A stretch of DNA of 64,000 nt, from contig CANCJJ010000002.1 in the NCBI GenBank assembly GCA_947378305.1, positions 124,001-188,000 of the forward strand, read 5' to 3'. Every line of letters begins with the position of its first letter. The stretch's first letter is position 1. Both the position numbers and the translations under genes were made by a program. Below, one piece after another: positions 1-8,800 of the stretch. Under the pieces are notes generated by a model. The model did no database searches. It had not been told where the DNA came from and was given only the letters and a program-made list of their open reading frames with translations. Source of the DNA: Phenylobacterium aquaticum. Lineage in GTDB: Bacteria > Pseudomonadota > Alphaproteobacteria > Caulobacterales > Caulobacteraceae.

Positions 1-33
1 GGACTTGAAGCCGACGCTGGGGCAAACGCCTAG
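1..33 (+). CDS. C-terminal end of an upstream gene (partial)
   Basis: Frame 1 is open from the window edge and ends at the TAG at 31-33, giving only ten residues (GLEADAGANA). The stop shares its last base with the GTG start of the next gene, which suggests translational coupling. Too little is visible to name the protein, and it may not be coding. Confidence 0.4.
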   Translation, partial: GLEADAGANA

Positions 34-473
34 TGGTCCTGCTTATCGCCCTGGGAATTCTCGTCCTGCTGGTTTGGGCGGGGCGGACCAGTGGCCGGGC
101 AGGGCGACGGGACTGGCGGCTGATCTCGGCGGCCCTGGCCCTGGCTGCCATTGTCGGTGGGGCCTTTGTGGTCCTGCGCGGGGGATGGGTGCAGGGGCTT
201 GGGCTCGTCGCCGCGGGGATCTGGCTGTCGTCCCTGGCGCGGTGGCCGGGTCCCCGCCCTGCGGCACAGCCCAGGCCGCCGCCGCCGGAGCCCGGGCTGT
301 CAGAGGCTGAGGCTAGATCCATTCTAGGCCTTGGGCCCCAGGCGACGCCGGATGAGGTCCAGTCTGCCTATGCCCGCCTGATCCGGATTACCCACCCCGA
401 CCAGGGCGGCACAAACGGCCTTGCCGCCCAGCTGAATGCGGCGCGGGCGCGACTTGCGGGCCCGAAGTCTTGA
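33..473 (+). CDS. Membrane-anchored J-domain protein (DnaJ/Tim14-like)
   Basis: A 146-residue protein starting at GTG 33; the frame is closed upstream by a TGA at 6-8. The N-terminal half has two or three hydrophobic segments (about residues 1-16, 30-50 and 53-70), then a proline-rich linker. The last 55 residues form a short J-domain with an intact HPD motif (ITHPDQGG), of the C-terminal Tim14/Pam18 layout rather than classical DnaJ. Family knowledge: J-domains stimulate Hsp70 (DnaK) ATPase activity. Inference: it recruits DnaK to the inner membrane. Substrate unknown. It converges on the carboxypeptidase gene across a palindromic repeat. Confidence 0.8.
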   Translation: MVLLIALGILVLLVWAGRTSGRAGRRDWRLISAALALAAIVGGAFVVLRGGWVQGLGLVAAGIWLSSLARWPGPRPAAQPRPPPPEPGLSEAEARSILGLGPQATPDEVQSAYARLIRITHPDQGGTNGLAAQLNAARARLAGPKS

Positions 474-485
474 GCCAAAAAAATC

Positions 486-533
486 AGCCTGCCTCGATCC
501 GATAACCGGTTCCGACTTATCGGAGCAGGCTCT
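486..533. repeat. Dispersed palindromic element, copy 1 (single unit)
   Basis: A 48-bp near-palindrome whose outer arms read AGCCTGCCTC and GAGCAGGCTCT, with inner arms CCGATAA/TTATCGG around an ACCGG core. Its reverse complement matches the first units at 21537, 45430 and 61558. Here only one unit is present. It sits between the convergent 3' ends of the J-domain gene and dacA and ends 2 bases from the dacA stop, so it would form a hairpin at both mRNA ends. Confidence 0.85.
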
Positions 534-535
534 GA

Positions 536-1810
536 TCAGCCCGGGCCCACCACCATACAGGGCTGACGCTTGGACTTCAGGGTCGAGCAGGTATCCTTGG
601 CCTGGCTTTCGTTCAGGCCGCTGAACTGGGCCCGCCAGGTTCCGCCAGAGCGTTCAGGGGCCTTGGGCTCGGCCGGACCGAGCAGGTGGGCGAACTTGTC
701 ACGGATCTCTGCCAGTTGACGTTGGGCCAGGGTTTTCGACTGGAAGGCTCCGACCTGAACGCCCCAGCCGCCCCGGCCTGCTGCAGGCGGGCTGTGCAGA
801 CCCGTTGTCGCCGGGTCGACGATTTCAAACCGCGAGAGATTTTTCGGGGCGGGCGCACTCGTCAGGATAACCTTGTCATCGTCGTCTTCATCCCCCTGGG
901 CCGGGCTGGAGGCCTGGGCCAGCAGAACGGGCGCCGAGCCAGCCTCGAACAGGTCCTGGGTTGCCAGCAGGGTCTCGCCATCATGGCGGCGGCGTATGAC
1001 ATCAAAGCCCGTCAGCATCAGGGACCGGGCCTTGCCATTGCGACTGGCATTCGAAGGGCTGCCCAGGACCACGGCAATGATCCGGTGATCGCCCCGGACC
1101 ATGGAGACCGCCAGATTGTGTCCCGAGGCATTGGTAAAACCGGTCTTCAATCCGTCCACCCCGGCCATGCCCACCAGAAGGGCGTTGTGGTTATTCATGG
1201 TCTTGCCATGGAAGGTGAAGCTGCGCTGGCTGAACAGGCCGTAGTACTGGGGATAGTCCCGCATGACGGCGCGGGACAGTATGGCTATGTCCCGGGCTGA
1301 CGAGAGCTGGCGACTGTCCGGAAGGCCCGAGGCATTCACAAAATGGGTGTTGAGCATGCCCAGGTCCTGGGCCCGCAATGTCATCATGGCGGCGAACTGT
1401 CGCTCGCTCCCGCCCAGCTTTTCCGCAAGGGCGACAGCCACATCATTGGCAGATTTGATCGCCAGGGCCTGCATGGCTTCGGATACAGTCAAGCTCGCGC
1501 CAACGGGCAGGCCCAGCTTGGTCGGCCCCTGTGCCGCCGCACGGGGCGAAATCATGACCGGGTCGTCCAGCTGTATCCGCCCGGTCGAAAGGGCCTCGAA
1601 GGTCAGATAGAGGGTCATGACCTTGGTAATGGAGGCTGGATAGCGCGGACTGTCGGCGCTCTTTGCGTAGAGCACCTCGCCGGAGGCCGCATCGACAACA
1701 ATGGCGGCATACCGGGGCGCGGCAGAAACCTGGGCCCGCGCAGGCAGGCTGATCATCACCAGGGCCATCAGGGCCAGGCATGAAATCAGTCGGCGGGCAG
1801 GCTCGAGCAT
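536..1810 (-). CDS. dacA: D-alanyl-D-alanine carboxypeptidase with SPOR domain
   Basis: Penicillin-binding protein of peptidase family S11 (PBP5/DacA type), which trims the terminal D-Ala from peptidoglycan stem peptides in the periplasm. The 424-residue product has a signal peptide (about 1-27, ending ARAQ). All three serine-acyltransferase motifs are intact: SITK (Ser60, Lys63), SAN (120-122) and KTG (222-224). The last 75 or so residues match a SPOR domain (GGWGVQVGAFQSK), a fold that binds septal glycan stripped of stem peptides, so recruitment to the division site is likely. The ATG at 1810 is preferred to a TTG at 1825 because it gives a clean signal peptide; neither has a strong Shine-Dalgarno sequence. 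Confidence 0.93.
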   Translation of the reverse strand: MLEPARRLISCLALMALVMISLPARAQVSAAPRYAAIVVDAASGEVLYAKSADSPRYPASITKVMTLYLTFEALSTGRIQLDDPVMISPRAAAQGPTKLGLPVGASLTVSEAMQALAIKSANDVAVALAEKLGGSERQFAAMMTLRAQDLGMLNTHFVNASGLPDSRQLSSARDIAILSRAVMRDYPQYYGLFSQRSFTFHGKTMNNHNALLVGMAGVDGLKTGFTNASGHNLAVSMVRGDHRIIAVVLGSPSNASRNGKARSLMLTGFDVIRRRHDGETLLATQDLFEAGSAPVLLAQASSPAQGDEDDDDKVILTSAPAPKNLSRFEIVDPATTGLHSPPAAGRGGWGVQVGAFQSKTLAQRQLAEIRDKFAHLLGPAEPKAPERSGGTWRAQFSGLNESQAKDTCSTLKSKRQPCMVVGPG

Positions 1811-2100
1811 AGGGGCGTCCGGCAACTAGAATTGACCCCGACCGCAGGGGGCCAGGGCAGGTGAGGGCCAACAGTCTCACACGCGGCCTGTTTCATTAAG
1901 GTAAACGGCTTTTTACCCCGCGCCAACCAGGACTGGCCCTGCAATCCGCATTCTTGAGGACACGTTATTGTGCGCTGCACAAATTTCTTGACTGCTGCAC
2001 TGCAACATGAAAAAACCCTCTCCAGTTTCAGACGCGTAGCAATCTCAGTCACACCCAGGACGGCTCGCCGTCAGTCAACATTCGACACAGGAACACGATC
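1811..2100. promoter_or_regulatory. Divergent intergenic region between dacA and the phasin gene
   Basis: 290 bases without a credible gene, separating the divergent starts of dacA and the phasin. Apart from the palindrome listed separately it holds a second TGC-rich stretch at 1988-2006 (TTGACTGCTGCACTGCAAC). No clear sigma-70 pair or terminator could be assigned by eye. Confidence 0.5.
1968..1982. promoter_or_regulatory. Putative operator palindrome upstream of the phasin gene
   Basis: TTGTGC-GCT-GCACAA is a perfect 6-bp inverted repeat with a 3-bp spacer, about 120 bp before the phasin start. A second TGC-rich site follows within 10 bp. PhaR-type repressors of phasin genes in alphaproteobacteria are known to recognise TGC/GCA-rich dyads, so this is a candidate PhaR operator. 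The assignment is inference; no phaR gene lies in the window. Confidence 0.45.
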
Positions 2101-2532
2101 ATGGCCGCTGCCAAAGCCACCGCCGACGCAACCAAGTTTGCCACTGTCGGCAACCAGGCGTTCAAGGATGCCGTCGAGAAGTCTCTCGGGGCCCTCAATG
2201 ATGCCAATGCCCATTCCAAGAAAAACCTCGAAGCCGTTATCGCTTCGGTGACCGCCGCGGCGAAGGGTGTCGAAGCCCTCGGTGCCGAAACCATGGCCTA
2301 TTCCAAGGCGGCTATGGAACAACAGGCTGCGGCCGTTAAGTCCCTGACCACGGTCAAGAGCGTCCAGGAAGTTGTCGAGCTTCAGACCACCTTCGCCAAG
2401 TCGGCCATGGAAGCCTATATCGCCCAGATGAACAAGGCTTCGGAAATCTTCTCTGCCGCCATGAAGGACAGCGTCAAGCCGCTCAACGAGCGCGTGGCGG
2501 CGACGGTTGAAAGCTTTCAAGCGGCCCGCTAG
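2101..2532 (+). CDS. Phasin family protein
   Basis: A 143-residue, almost entirely alpha-helical, Ala-rich protein without signal peptide or membrane segments, matching the phasin family in length and composition (AAAK-rich start, then amphipathic helices with VKSVQEVVELQTTFAKSAME-type sequence). Phasins coat polyhydroxyalkanoate granules in the cytoplasm and limit their size. The gene stands alone with its own upstream region carrying a palindromic operator-like site, consistent with control by a PhaR-type repressor. Granule binding is inferred from family only. Confidence 0.85.
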   Translation: MAAAKATADATKFATVGNQAFKDAVEKSLGALNDANAHSKKNLEAVIASVTAAAKGVEALGAETMAYSKAAMEQQAAAVKSLTTVKSVQEVVELQTTFAKSAMEAYIAQMNKASEIFSAAMKDSVKPLNERVAATVESFQAAR

Positions 2533-2673
2533 GCCCAAACCCCCTCTCGAGCCCTGGCTCGGGTGAGACCCTGATGGCGCGGCACCGTTGAGGCGGTCCG
2601 CGCCATTTTCGTTGCAGGGCGGTCCGTTTCGGTTGAGTCTGGCGCATACTCCCTAATCCCGGACCCTGGCTTC

Positions 2674-3573
2674 ATGCTGCCCACCATCCGCCAACTGCAA
2701 TATCTGAAACTCCTGGCGGAGCATGGTGGATTCGGCCGTGCGGCTGAGGCGGCACATGTCACCCAGCCGACCCTCTCGGCGGGGATTGCCGAACTGGAAA
2801 AAATCCTTGGAGCCCCTGTGGTGGATCGGGCGCGGTCGGGCCTTATCCTGACCTCGGTGGGGCTCGCGGCCCTGTCACGGGCCCAGGTGATATTGAACGA
2901 GGCCGAAGAACTGGTTCAGGCTGCGCGCCATGCCGGAAAGCCCCTGACCGGACGGTTTCGCTTGGGCGTCATTCCGACCATTGCCCCCTTTCTCCTGCCC
3001 CGGGCCTTGCCCGTCTTGCATGAGAAGTTTCCCGACCTCCGCCTCTATCTCAGGGAAGACCTGACCCAGCGCCTGATCGTGGCCCTCAAGGCGGGGCAGC
3101 TTGACGCAGCCCTGATTGCCCTGCCCTTCGACATGGCGGGACTAGACCACGCCTATGTTGCCGAAGATGAAATCCTGGCTGCCTTGCCAGCAGGCCATCG
3201 CCTGGCCCGGGGGGATGATCCCACCTCAGAGGCCCTGCAAAATGAAGACCTGATCCTGCTGGAAGATGGCCACTGCCTGCGCGACCACGCCCTTGCCGCC
3301 TGCGGACTTCGCCCCCCCTCGGCCCATGGCCAGGACGAGGCCTTTGCCGCAACCTCCCTGCCGACCCTGGTTCAGATGGTGGGGTCGGGGCTGGGGGTTA
3401 CCTTCCTGCCCGCCATGGCGGTAGAGGCGGGACTGGCCGACGGGGGTCTGGTGGCGGTGCGCCACCTCAAGGAAAAGCACCCCACCCGGGAAATCGTCGT
3501 GGCCTGGCGTGCCGGGTCCAGCCGGGGCCCCGAGGCCCGACTGCTGGCTGAATCCCTGCGGACAGGGAGCTAG
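2674..3573 (+). CDS. oxyR: OxyR-type LysR regulator, peroxide sensor
   Basis: A 299-residue LysR-family regulator with an N-terminal winged helix-turn-helix (about residues 4-62) and a substrate-binding-like effector domain. The peroxide-sensing pair of OxyR is visible: GHCLRDHALAAC places Cys201 and Cys210 nine residues apart, matching Cys199/Cys208 of E. coli OxyR. That separates it from generic LysR proteins. It should activate catalase and peroxiredoxin genes on oxidation, but none is next to it; it is followed convergently by a peptidase gene whose stop overlaps by a few bases. Confidence 0.92.
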   Translation: MLPTIRQLQYLKLLAEHGGFGRAAEAAHVTQPTLSAGIAELEKILGAPVVDRARSGLILTSVGLAALSRAQVILNEAEELVQAARHAGKPLTGRFRLGVIPTIAPFLLPRALPVLHEKFPDLRLYLREDLTQRLIVALKAGQLDAALIALPFDMAGLDHAYVAEDEILAALPAGHRLARGDDPTSEALQNEDLILLEDGHCLRDHALAACGLRPPSAHGQDEAFAATSLPTLVQMVGSGLGVTFLPAMAVEAGLADGGLVAVRHLKEKHPTREIVVAWRAGSSRGPEARLLAESLRTGS

Positions 3574-5636
3574 TCCATCAGCTTCTGCGCCAGATAGACA
3601 TAGTGCCGCGCCCAGCGACGGGCATTGAGTTCCGGATCGGCGTCATTGGCATGACCGCCAAAGGTCTGCTCGTAATAGAGATAGGGAACTCCCATGGCTT
3701 CGAGCCGGGCGGCAAACTTCCGGGCATGGCCGGGATGGACCCGGTCATCGCGTGTATTGGTGGTGATATAGGCCTCCGGATAGGCCACGCCGGGCTTGAG
3801 GTTCTGATAGGCGGAATAGGCCCCGATGAAGGCGGCATCGCCGGGGGCGTCCGGGTCCCCATATTCGCCAATCCAGGACGCTCCTGCCGACAGCTTGTGA
3901 TAGCGCATCATGTCGATCAGGGGACTTTCCACCACAACGGCGGTCCAGAGTTCCGGGTGCTGGGTCAGGGAAACCGTGGTCAAAACCCCGCCATTGGAGC
4001 GTCCATAAATCCCGAGCCTCCGGGCAGAGGTCAGGCCCCGTGCCGACATGTCCCGCGCCACAGCCGCGAAGTCATCAAAGGCGAGCTGGCGCTTTTCCCG
4101 CAGGACCGCCTCATGCCAGGCGGGCCCGAATTCGCCCCCGCCCCGGATGTTGGCAATGACATAGGCCCCGCCCCTTTCCAGCCAGAGCTTGCCCATTTCC
4201 GGGATGTAGACAGGGGGTTTCGAAAGCTCAAATCCGCCATACCCGTACATTAAGGTCGGCGTCTGACCGTTCAACGGGCTGTCCTTGGGGCGCACGACGA
4301 AATAGGGAATCTGGGTTCCGTCGCTGGACTTGGCCCAATACTGGCTCACGGTTTCGCGGCTCGCGTCAAATCGGGGCGGCAGGGCGCGGATTTGCGCTAC
4401 GGTATTGATGGCAGAATCTGCCAGCCAGAGGCTGGGCGGGTCCAGAAAGCCTTCGGCGGAAATCATGATCCGGTCGTCGGTTTCGCCCAGGCTGCGGAGC
4501 TGGAAGGTGGCATTCTTCGGCAGGGGCAGACGCGTGGCCGTCCATTGGCCCCCGACGAGGTCATAGGCATCCACCGCCCCCTTGACGTCCTCAAGAAGGT
4601 TGATGATCAGCTTGCCCGCTGTGCTGGCGACGGTTTCCACGGCCTGTCTCGGCCCCGGTTGAAAGACCAGTTCCGGGCGGGGCCCAGCGTCCTTCAGTTT
4701 CCAGGCGATGACGGACCCGGCTTCAAAGCCGTTCCAGGCCTCCTTAAGGGTGAAGATCATCCGCCCCTTCACGAAGGTCTGAAGTTCCGCTTTCAGCGGG
4801 AGCAGAATCCGGACCGTCTTGGTCCCGGTGGTCAGGCTGTATTCGTTCCGGAAGAAATCCACCCCGCGCCGCAGGACGATTCCGACGCTCTTGCCAGAGT
4901 CATCGTAAAGAACCCGGGGCGAGACCGAGACATCCGACTTGCTGCCCCGGAAGATTTCCTGAACGGACCCGTTCCGGGACACCCGCTTGACCACATAGGG
5001 ATAGCCCGAGGTCGTGACCTCGTCGGGCGTCCAGGCCCGGGCCACGACCAGGGTATCGGCATCCAGCCAGTCAAGGGTCTGTTTTCCGGCGGCAAACCTG
5101 AATCCGCCCGGGACAAAGGCTTTCTGAATCGTATCGAATTCGCGCACTTCGACGGCGTCACTGCCCCCGTCTGACAGGTTCACCAGGCACCGGGTCCGGG
5201 CCGGGGGCAGGCAGTCCGCGCCCTTCCAGATCCAGTTGCGGCCTTCGGTCCGGGACAGGGCGTCCAGGTCCAGCAGGGTCTCCCATTCGTGCTGGGCCTT
5301 GCGATAGCTGCTTAACGAGGTATGTCGCCAAATTCCGTGGATGTGGTCACCATCCTGCCAGAAATTATCGACCCCATCGGCGCGAAAATCGGGCCAGGGT
5401 ATCCGGTCCGATGCTGTGAAAATCGCCCGGGCCTCGGCATGGAAGTCCTTATAGCGGGCATCGGATTCCAGTCGGGCGGCGGTGCGCGTATTCTGACCCT
5501 CAACCCAGCTCAGGGCCCGGGGTGAGTCGACATCCTCGAGCCATTGAAACGGGTCCGCGGTCGGCGGTGCAGCCGTTTGGGCGAGGGCCGGAGTTACGAT
5601 CAGAAGGGCGAGGCCGAGGGCGAGACATGGTTTCAT
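3570..5636 (-). CDS. Prolyl oligopeptidase family (S9A) serine peptidase, exported
   Basis: A 688-residue S9 peptidase with a signal peptide (residues 1-20, ending ALAQ), so probably periplasmic. The N-terminal part fits the seven-bladed propeller of prolyl oligopeptidases; the C-terminal part is an alpha/beta-hydrolase. The catalytic triad is visible: GRSNGG (Ser547), the Asp of TRDDRVHPGH (about 630) and the His of GGHAN (662). It would cleave short proline-containing peptides. Start: the ATG at 5636 has an AGGAGG sequence 13 bases upstream; a longer frame to 5678 would spoil the signal peptide. It is divergent from dapF. Confidence 0.9.
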   Translation of the reverse strand: MKPCLALGLALLIVTPALAQTAAPPTADPFQWLEDVDSPRALSWVEGQNTRTAARLESDARYKDFHAEARAIFTASDRIPWPDFRADGVDNFWQDGDHIHGIWRHTSLSSYRKAQHEWETLLDLDALSRTEGRNWIWKGADCLPPARTRCLVNLSDGGSDAVEVREFDTIQKAFVPGGFRFAAGKQTLDWLDADTLVVARAWTPDEVTTSGYPYVVKRVSRNGSVQEIFRGSKSDVSVSPRVLYDDSGKSVGIVLRRGVDFFRNEYSLTTGTKTVRILLPLKAELQTFVKGRMIFTLKEAWNGFEAGSVIAWKLKDAGPRPELVFQPGPRQAVETVASTAGKLIINLLEDVKGAVDAYDLVGGQWTATRLPLPKNATFQLRSLGETDDRIMISAEGFLDPPSLWLADSAINTVAQIRALPPRFDASRETVSQYWAKSSDGTQIPYFVVRPKDSPLNGQTPTLMYGYGGFELSKPPVYIPEMGKLWLERGGAYVIANIRGGGEFGPAWHEAVLREKRQLAFDDFAAVARDMSARGLTSARRLGIYGRSNGGVLTTVSLTQHPELWTAVVVESPLIDMMRYHKLSAGASWIGEYGDPDAPGDAAFIGAYSAYQNLKPGVAYPEAYITTNTRDDRVHPGHARKFAARLEAMGVPYLYYEQTFGGHANDADPELNARRWARHYVYLAQKLMD

Positions 5637-5718
5637 GGGGGCAAGACTAACCTCCTTAATCCGGCCTTGTCTTGTCAAAGGTGATCCCGTGCCCGATCTG
5701 GACTATAGAGGGGGCAAG

Positions 5719-6546
5719 ATGACCCATGCCTTCGTGAAGATGAACGGGCTCGGCAACGACTTTGTCGTGGTGGAGGCCCGCACCCAGAGCTTCTCGCCCA
5801 GCGCGGCAGAGGTGCGCAGACTGGCTGACCGCAAAAGCGGGCTGGGGTGCGATCAGCTGGTGGCGATTGAGCCCTCCGACAAGGCCGACGCCCGTATCCG
5901 CTTTTGGAATGCGGATGGCGAGGTCGCAGGGGCTTGCGGAAACGCCTCGCGTTGTGTTGCCTGGTTACTCATGCGGGATTTGGGCCGCGATGCCGTCATT
6001 CTGGAAACCGACGGGGGACTTCTGCAGGCCCGTCGCCTTGGCCCTGAGCTGATCAGTGTCGATATGGGACAGCCCGGGCTGGACTGGTCGGAAATTCCCC
6101 TGTCCCGGGCAATGGATACCCGTGAAATCGACCTGTCGGCCAGCCTTCCGCCCGGTGCCGATCTTGGCCTGGCCGGATGCGTATCCATGGGCAATCCCCA
6201 TGTGGTGTTCTTCGTTCCCGACCTGGCGGCTATGCCGGTGACGACCTTGGGACCCTTGATTGAGCATGATCCCCTATTTCCCGACGCCGTGAATGTCGGA
6301 TTTGCGGAGATCAAGGCGCGAGATCATATCCGGCTTCGGGTCTGGGAGCGCGGGGCGGGCCTGACCCTGGCCTGTGGCACGGGATCGTGTGCTGCCCTGG
6401 TTGCGGCCAGTCGGCGGGGCCTGGTCGACCGGTCAGCCCGGCTCGAGCTGGATGGCGGCGACCTGACCATCGAATGGCGGACATCTGACGACCATGTGAT
6501 CATGACCGGTCCGGTTGAAGTCGAGTTTGAGGGGGTCCTCCCGTGA
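5719..6546 (+). CDS. dapF: Diaminopimelate epimerase
   Basis: Cofactor-independent racemase converting LL-diaminopimelate to the meso form, for lysine synthesis and peptidoglycan. The 275-residue product starts with the family hallmark FVKMNGLGNDF. Both catalytic cysteines are present: Cys73 in GACGNASRC and Cys219 in ACGTGSCA. Upstream in-frame codons to 5635 lack homology, so the ATG at 5719 is chosen. The stop overlaps the GTG start of mtaB (GTGA), opening a compact dapF-mtaB-ftsY-yciB run. Confidence 0.97.
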   Translation: MTHAFVKMNGLGNDFVVVEARTQSFSPSAAEVRRLADRKSGLGCDQLVAIEPSDKADARIRFWNADGEVAGACGNASRCVAWLLMRDLGRDAVILETDGGLLQARRLGPELISVDMGQPGLDWSEIPLSRAMDTREIDLSASLPPGADLGLAGCVSMGNPHVVFFVPDLAAMPVTTLGPLIEHDPLFPDAVNVGFAEIKARDHIRLRVWERGAGLTLACGTGSCAALVAASRRGLVDRSARLELDGGDLTIEWRTSDDHVIMTGPVEVEFEGVLP

Positions 6547-7856
6547 GCGAGGCGACAGGCGTGCACATTGTCACCTTCGGCTGCCGGCTGAATGCCTATG
6601 AGAGCGAGGTCATCCGCGCACGGGCGGCTGAGGATGGCCTGGAAAATGCCGTCGTCTTCAATACCTGCGCCGTCACGGGTGAGGCCGTGCGTCAGGCGCG
6701 TCAGGCCATTCGCAAGGCCCGCCGGGATAATCCTGAGGCCCGCCTCATCGTCACCGGCTGTGCTGCCCAGATTGATCCCGCCGCCTTTGCTGGCATGGCC
6801 GAGGTCGATCTCGTTCTCGGGAATGCGGAAAAAACCCAGGCCGGGGCCTATTTGCCCGCCGCCCCAGAGGGCCGGGTGCGGGTCAATGACATTATGAGCG
6901 TCCGGGAGACAGCGGGGCATCTCATTGATGGCCTGAAGGATCGGGCCCGAGCCTATGTCGAGGTTCAGAACGGGTGCGATCACCGTTGCACCTTCTGCAT
7001 TATCCCCTTCGGTCGCGGAAATTCCCGAAGCGCGCCTGCCGGCGAGGTGGTTGAGCAGATCCGCAGGCTTTCCGCCCAGGGCTATCAGGAAGTGGTCCTG
7101 ACCGGGGTCGATGTAACCAGTTGGGGCAGCGACCTGCCCGGTGCCCCGACCCTGGGCCAGCTGGTGGCGCGAATTCTGAAACTGGTCCCGGACCTTCCTC
7201 GCCTGCGCCTGTCGTCGATTGATGCGGCAGAAATCGATCCGGACCTGCTGGCCTGCCTGGCCACCGAGCCGCGCCTCATGCCCTATCTGCACCTGTCCCT
7301 TCAGGCGGGGGACGACATGATCCTGAAGCGGATGAAGCGGCGTCATAATCGCACCGATGCCCTCAACCTGATCCGTGCCGTTCGGGCGGTTCGACCGGAC
7401 ACCGCTTTTGGGGCCGACCTGATTGCGGGCTTCCCGACCGAGACGGAGGAGATGTTCGAAAACACCCTGTCCCTGGTCGAAGAGGCCGGGCTGGACTTTT
7501 TGCATGTCTTTCCCTTCAGCCCCCGGCCTGGAACCCCTGCGGCGCGCATGCCGCAACTGTCCCGGACGGTTATCAAGGCCAGGGCAGCCCGGCTGAGGGC
7601 GGCAGGCGACCTTGCCCTGACCCGGCATTTGGAGGGGCTGGTCGGTCGCACCCTGACAGGCCTGGTCGAACGGGTCGATCTGGCGCGGGGTGAAGACTTT
7701 ACCGAAATTGCCTTCTCCGGCCCGGCCCAGATCGGCAAGTTGATGGCCTTTCGGGTTATTGGCCTTGAGGGACATCGCGTCCGGGCCGAGATTCTCAACG
7801 AGCCTGCCTCTCCCCCTATCGCCCAAGCGTCGCGCCCGATAGAAACCCCGGCATGA
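6543..7856 (+). CDS. mtaB: tRNA t6A37 methylthiotransferase MtaB
   Basis: Radical-SAM methylthiotransferase that converts t6A37 to ms2t6A37 in tRNAs reading ANN codons. The 437-residue protein has the UPF0004 cysteines (Cys14, Cys42, Cys73) and the radical-SAM motif CDHRCTFC (Cys145, Cys149, Cys152), so two 4Fe-4S clusters are expected, followed by a TRAM-like C-terminal region. It is preferred over MiaB because of the start IVTFGCRLNAYES and the neighbourhood with ftsY and dapF. It overlaps both neighbours by 4 bases. The t6A substrate links it to tsaE later in the window. Confidence 0.93.
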   Translation: MSEATGVHIVTFGCRLNAYESEVIRARAAEDGLENAVVFNTCAVTGEAVRQARQAIRKARRDNPEARLIVTGCAAQIDPAAFAGMAEVDLVLGNAEKTQAGAYLPAAPEGRVRVNDIMSVRETAGHLIDGLKDRARAYVEVQNGCDHRCTFCIIPFGRGNSRSAPAGEVVEQIRRLSAQGYQEVVLTGVDVTSWGSDLPGAPTLGQLVARILKLVPDLPRLRLSSIDAAEIDPDLLACLATEPRLMPYLHLSLQAGDDMILKRMKRRHNRTDALNLIRAVRAVRPDTAFGADLIAGFPTETEEMFENTLSLVEEAGLDFLHVFPFSPRPGTPAARMPQLSRTVIKARAARLRAAGDLALTRHLEGLVGRTLTGLVERVDLARGEDFTEIAFSGPAQIGKLMAFRVIGLEGHRVRAEILNEPASPPIAQASRPIETPA

Positions 7857-8800
7857 CCGAACCGAAACAAGGCTGGTTCCAGCGGCTGGCGGGTGGGCTT
7901 TCACGCTCGTCCAAGGCCCTGACGGATCAGGTAACCTCAACCTTCACGAAACAGCCCCTCGATCAGGCCCGTCTGGACGCCCTCGAGGACATGCTGATCG
8001 AGGCCGACCTTGGCCCGCACTCGGCAGCGCGCATTGCCAGGCGGTTTTCGGAGGCCAAGTTTGGCAAGTCGGTGGACGATCGCGAGGTCAAGGAGGCCCT
8101 GGCTGAGGCCATTGGCGAAGAGCTGGCCGGGCGGCAGGGACATTTCGATCCCCTGTCTGGGCCCAGGCCCTATGTGGTCATGTTCATCGGGGTGAATGGC
8201 TCAGGCAAGACCACGACCCTTGGCAAGATTGCCTCCGACCTGACCGGCCGGGGAGCACGGGTCCTGATCGTGGCCGGAGATACCTTTCGCGCTGCCGCCG
8301 TGGCCCAGCTTCAGGTTTGGGCAGAGCGCGCCGGGGCCGACTTTATCAGCCGCCCACCAAATTCTGATGCCGCCGGTCTTGCTTTTGATGCCCTGGAAAA
8401 AGCCCGGGCAGAAAACTACGATGTCGTCCTGATCGATACGGCAGGCCGATTGCAGAACAAGCAGGGCCTGATGGATGAGCTCTTGAAGATCATTCGGGTG
8501 GTCAAGAAGGTCGACCCCGAGGCCCCGCACGAAACCCTGCTGGTGCTGGACGCCACGGTGGGCCGCAATGCCCTGGCCCAGGAAAACATTTTCGGCAACC
8601 AGATCGGCGTGACGGGCATTGTCATGACCAAGCTGGATGGCACCGCCCGGGGGGGTGTGCTTGTCCCCGTTGCCCAGGCCTCCGATTCCCCCATCAAGCT
8701 CATCGGCGTCGGTGAGGGTGTCCAGGACCTGCAGCCCTTCAACGCCCGGGCCTTCTCCCGGTCCCTTGTGGGACTCGACGATCTTGAGGACATGACCTGA
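7853..8800 (+). CDS. ftsY: Signal recognition particle receptor FtsY
   Basis: SRP receptor GTPase that delivers ribosome-nascent chains to the Sec translocon at the inner membrane. A 315-residue compact form lacking the long acidic A domain of E. coli FtsY: a short N-terminal segment, N domain (about 30-95) and G domain. Walker A GVNGSGKTTT (113-122), DTAGR (195-199) and TKLDGTARGG (259-268) are intact. Its start overlaps the mtaB stop (ATGA) and its stop overlaps the yciB start (TGATG), so the run is probably co-translated. Confidence 0.97.
   Translation: MTEPKQGWFQRLAGGLSRSSKALTDQVTSTFTKQPLDQARLDALEDMLIEADLGPHSAARIARRFSEAKFGKSVDDREVKEALAEAIGEELAGRQGHFDPLSGPRPYVVMFIGVNGSGKTTTLGKIASDLTGRGARVLIVAGDTFRAAAVAQLQVWAERAGADFISRPPNSDAAGLAFDALEKARAENYDVVLIDTAGRLQNKQGLMDELLKIIRVVKKVDPEAPHETLLVLDATVGRNALAQENIFGNQIGVTGIVMTKLDGTARGGVLVPVAQASDSPIKLIGVGEGVQDLQPFNARAFSRSLVGLDDLEDMT

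Noticed and set aside
6324..7940. A 538-codon frame antisense to dapF/mtaB
   Set aside because: A shadow of GC-rich coding DNA: Gly/Gln/Arg-rich sequence without any domain, opposite two clearly conserved genes.
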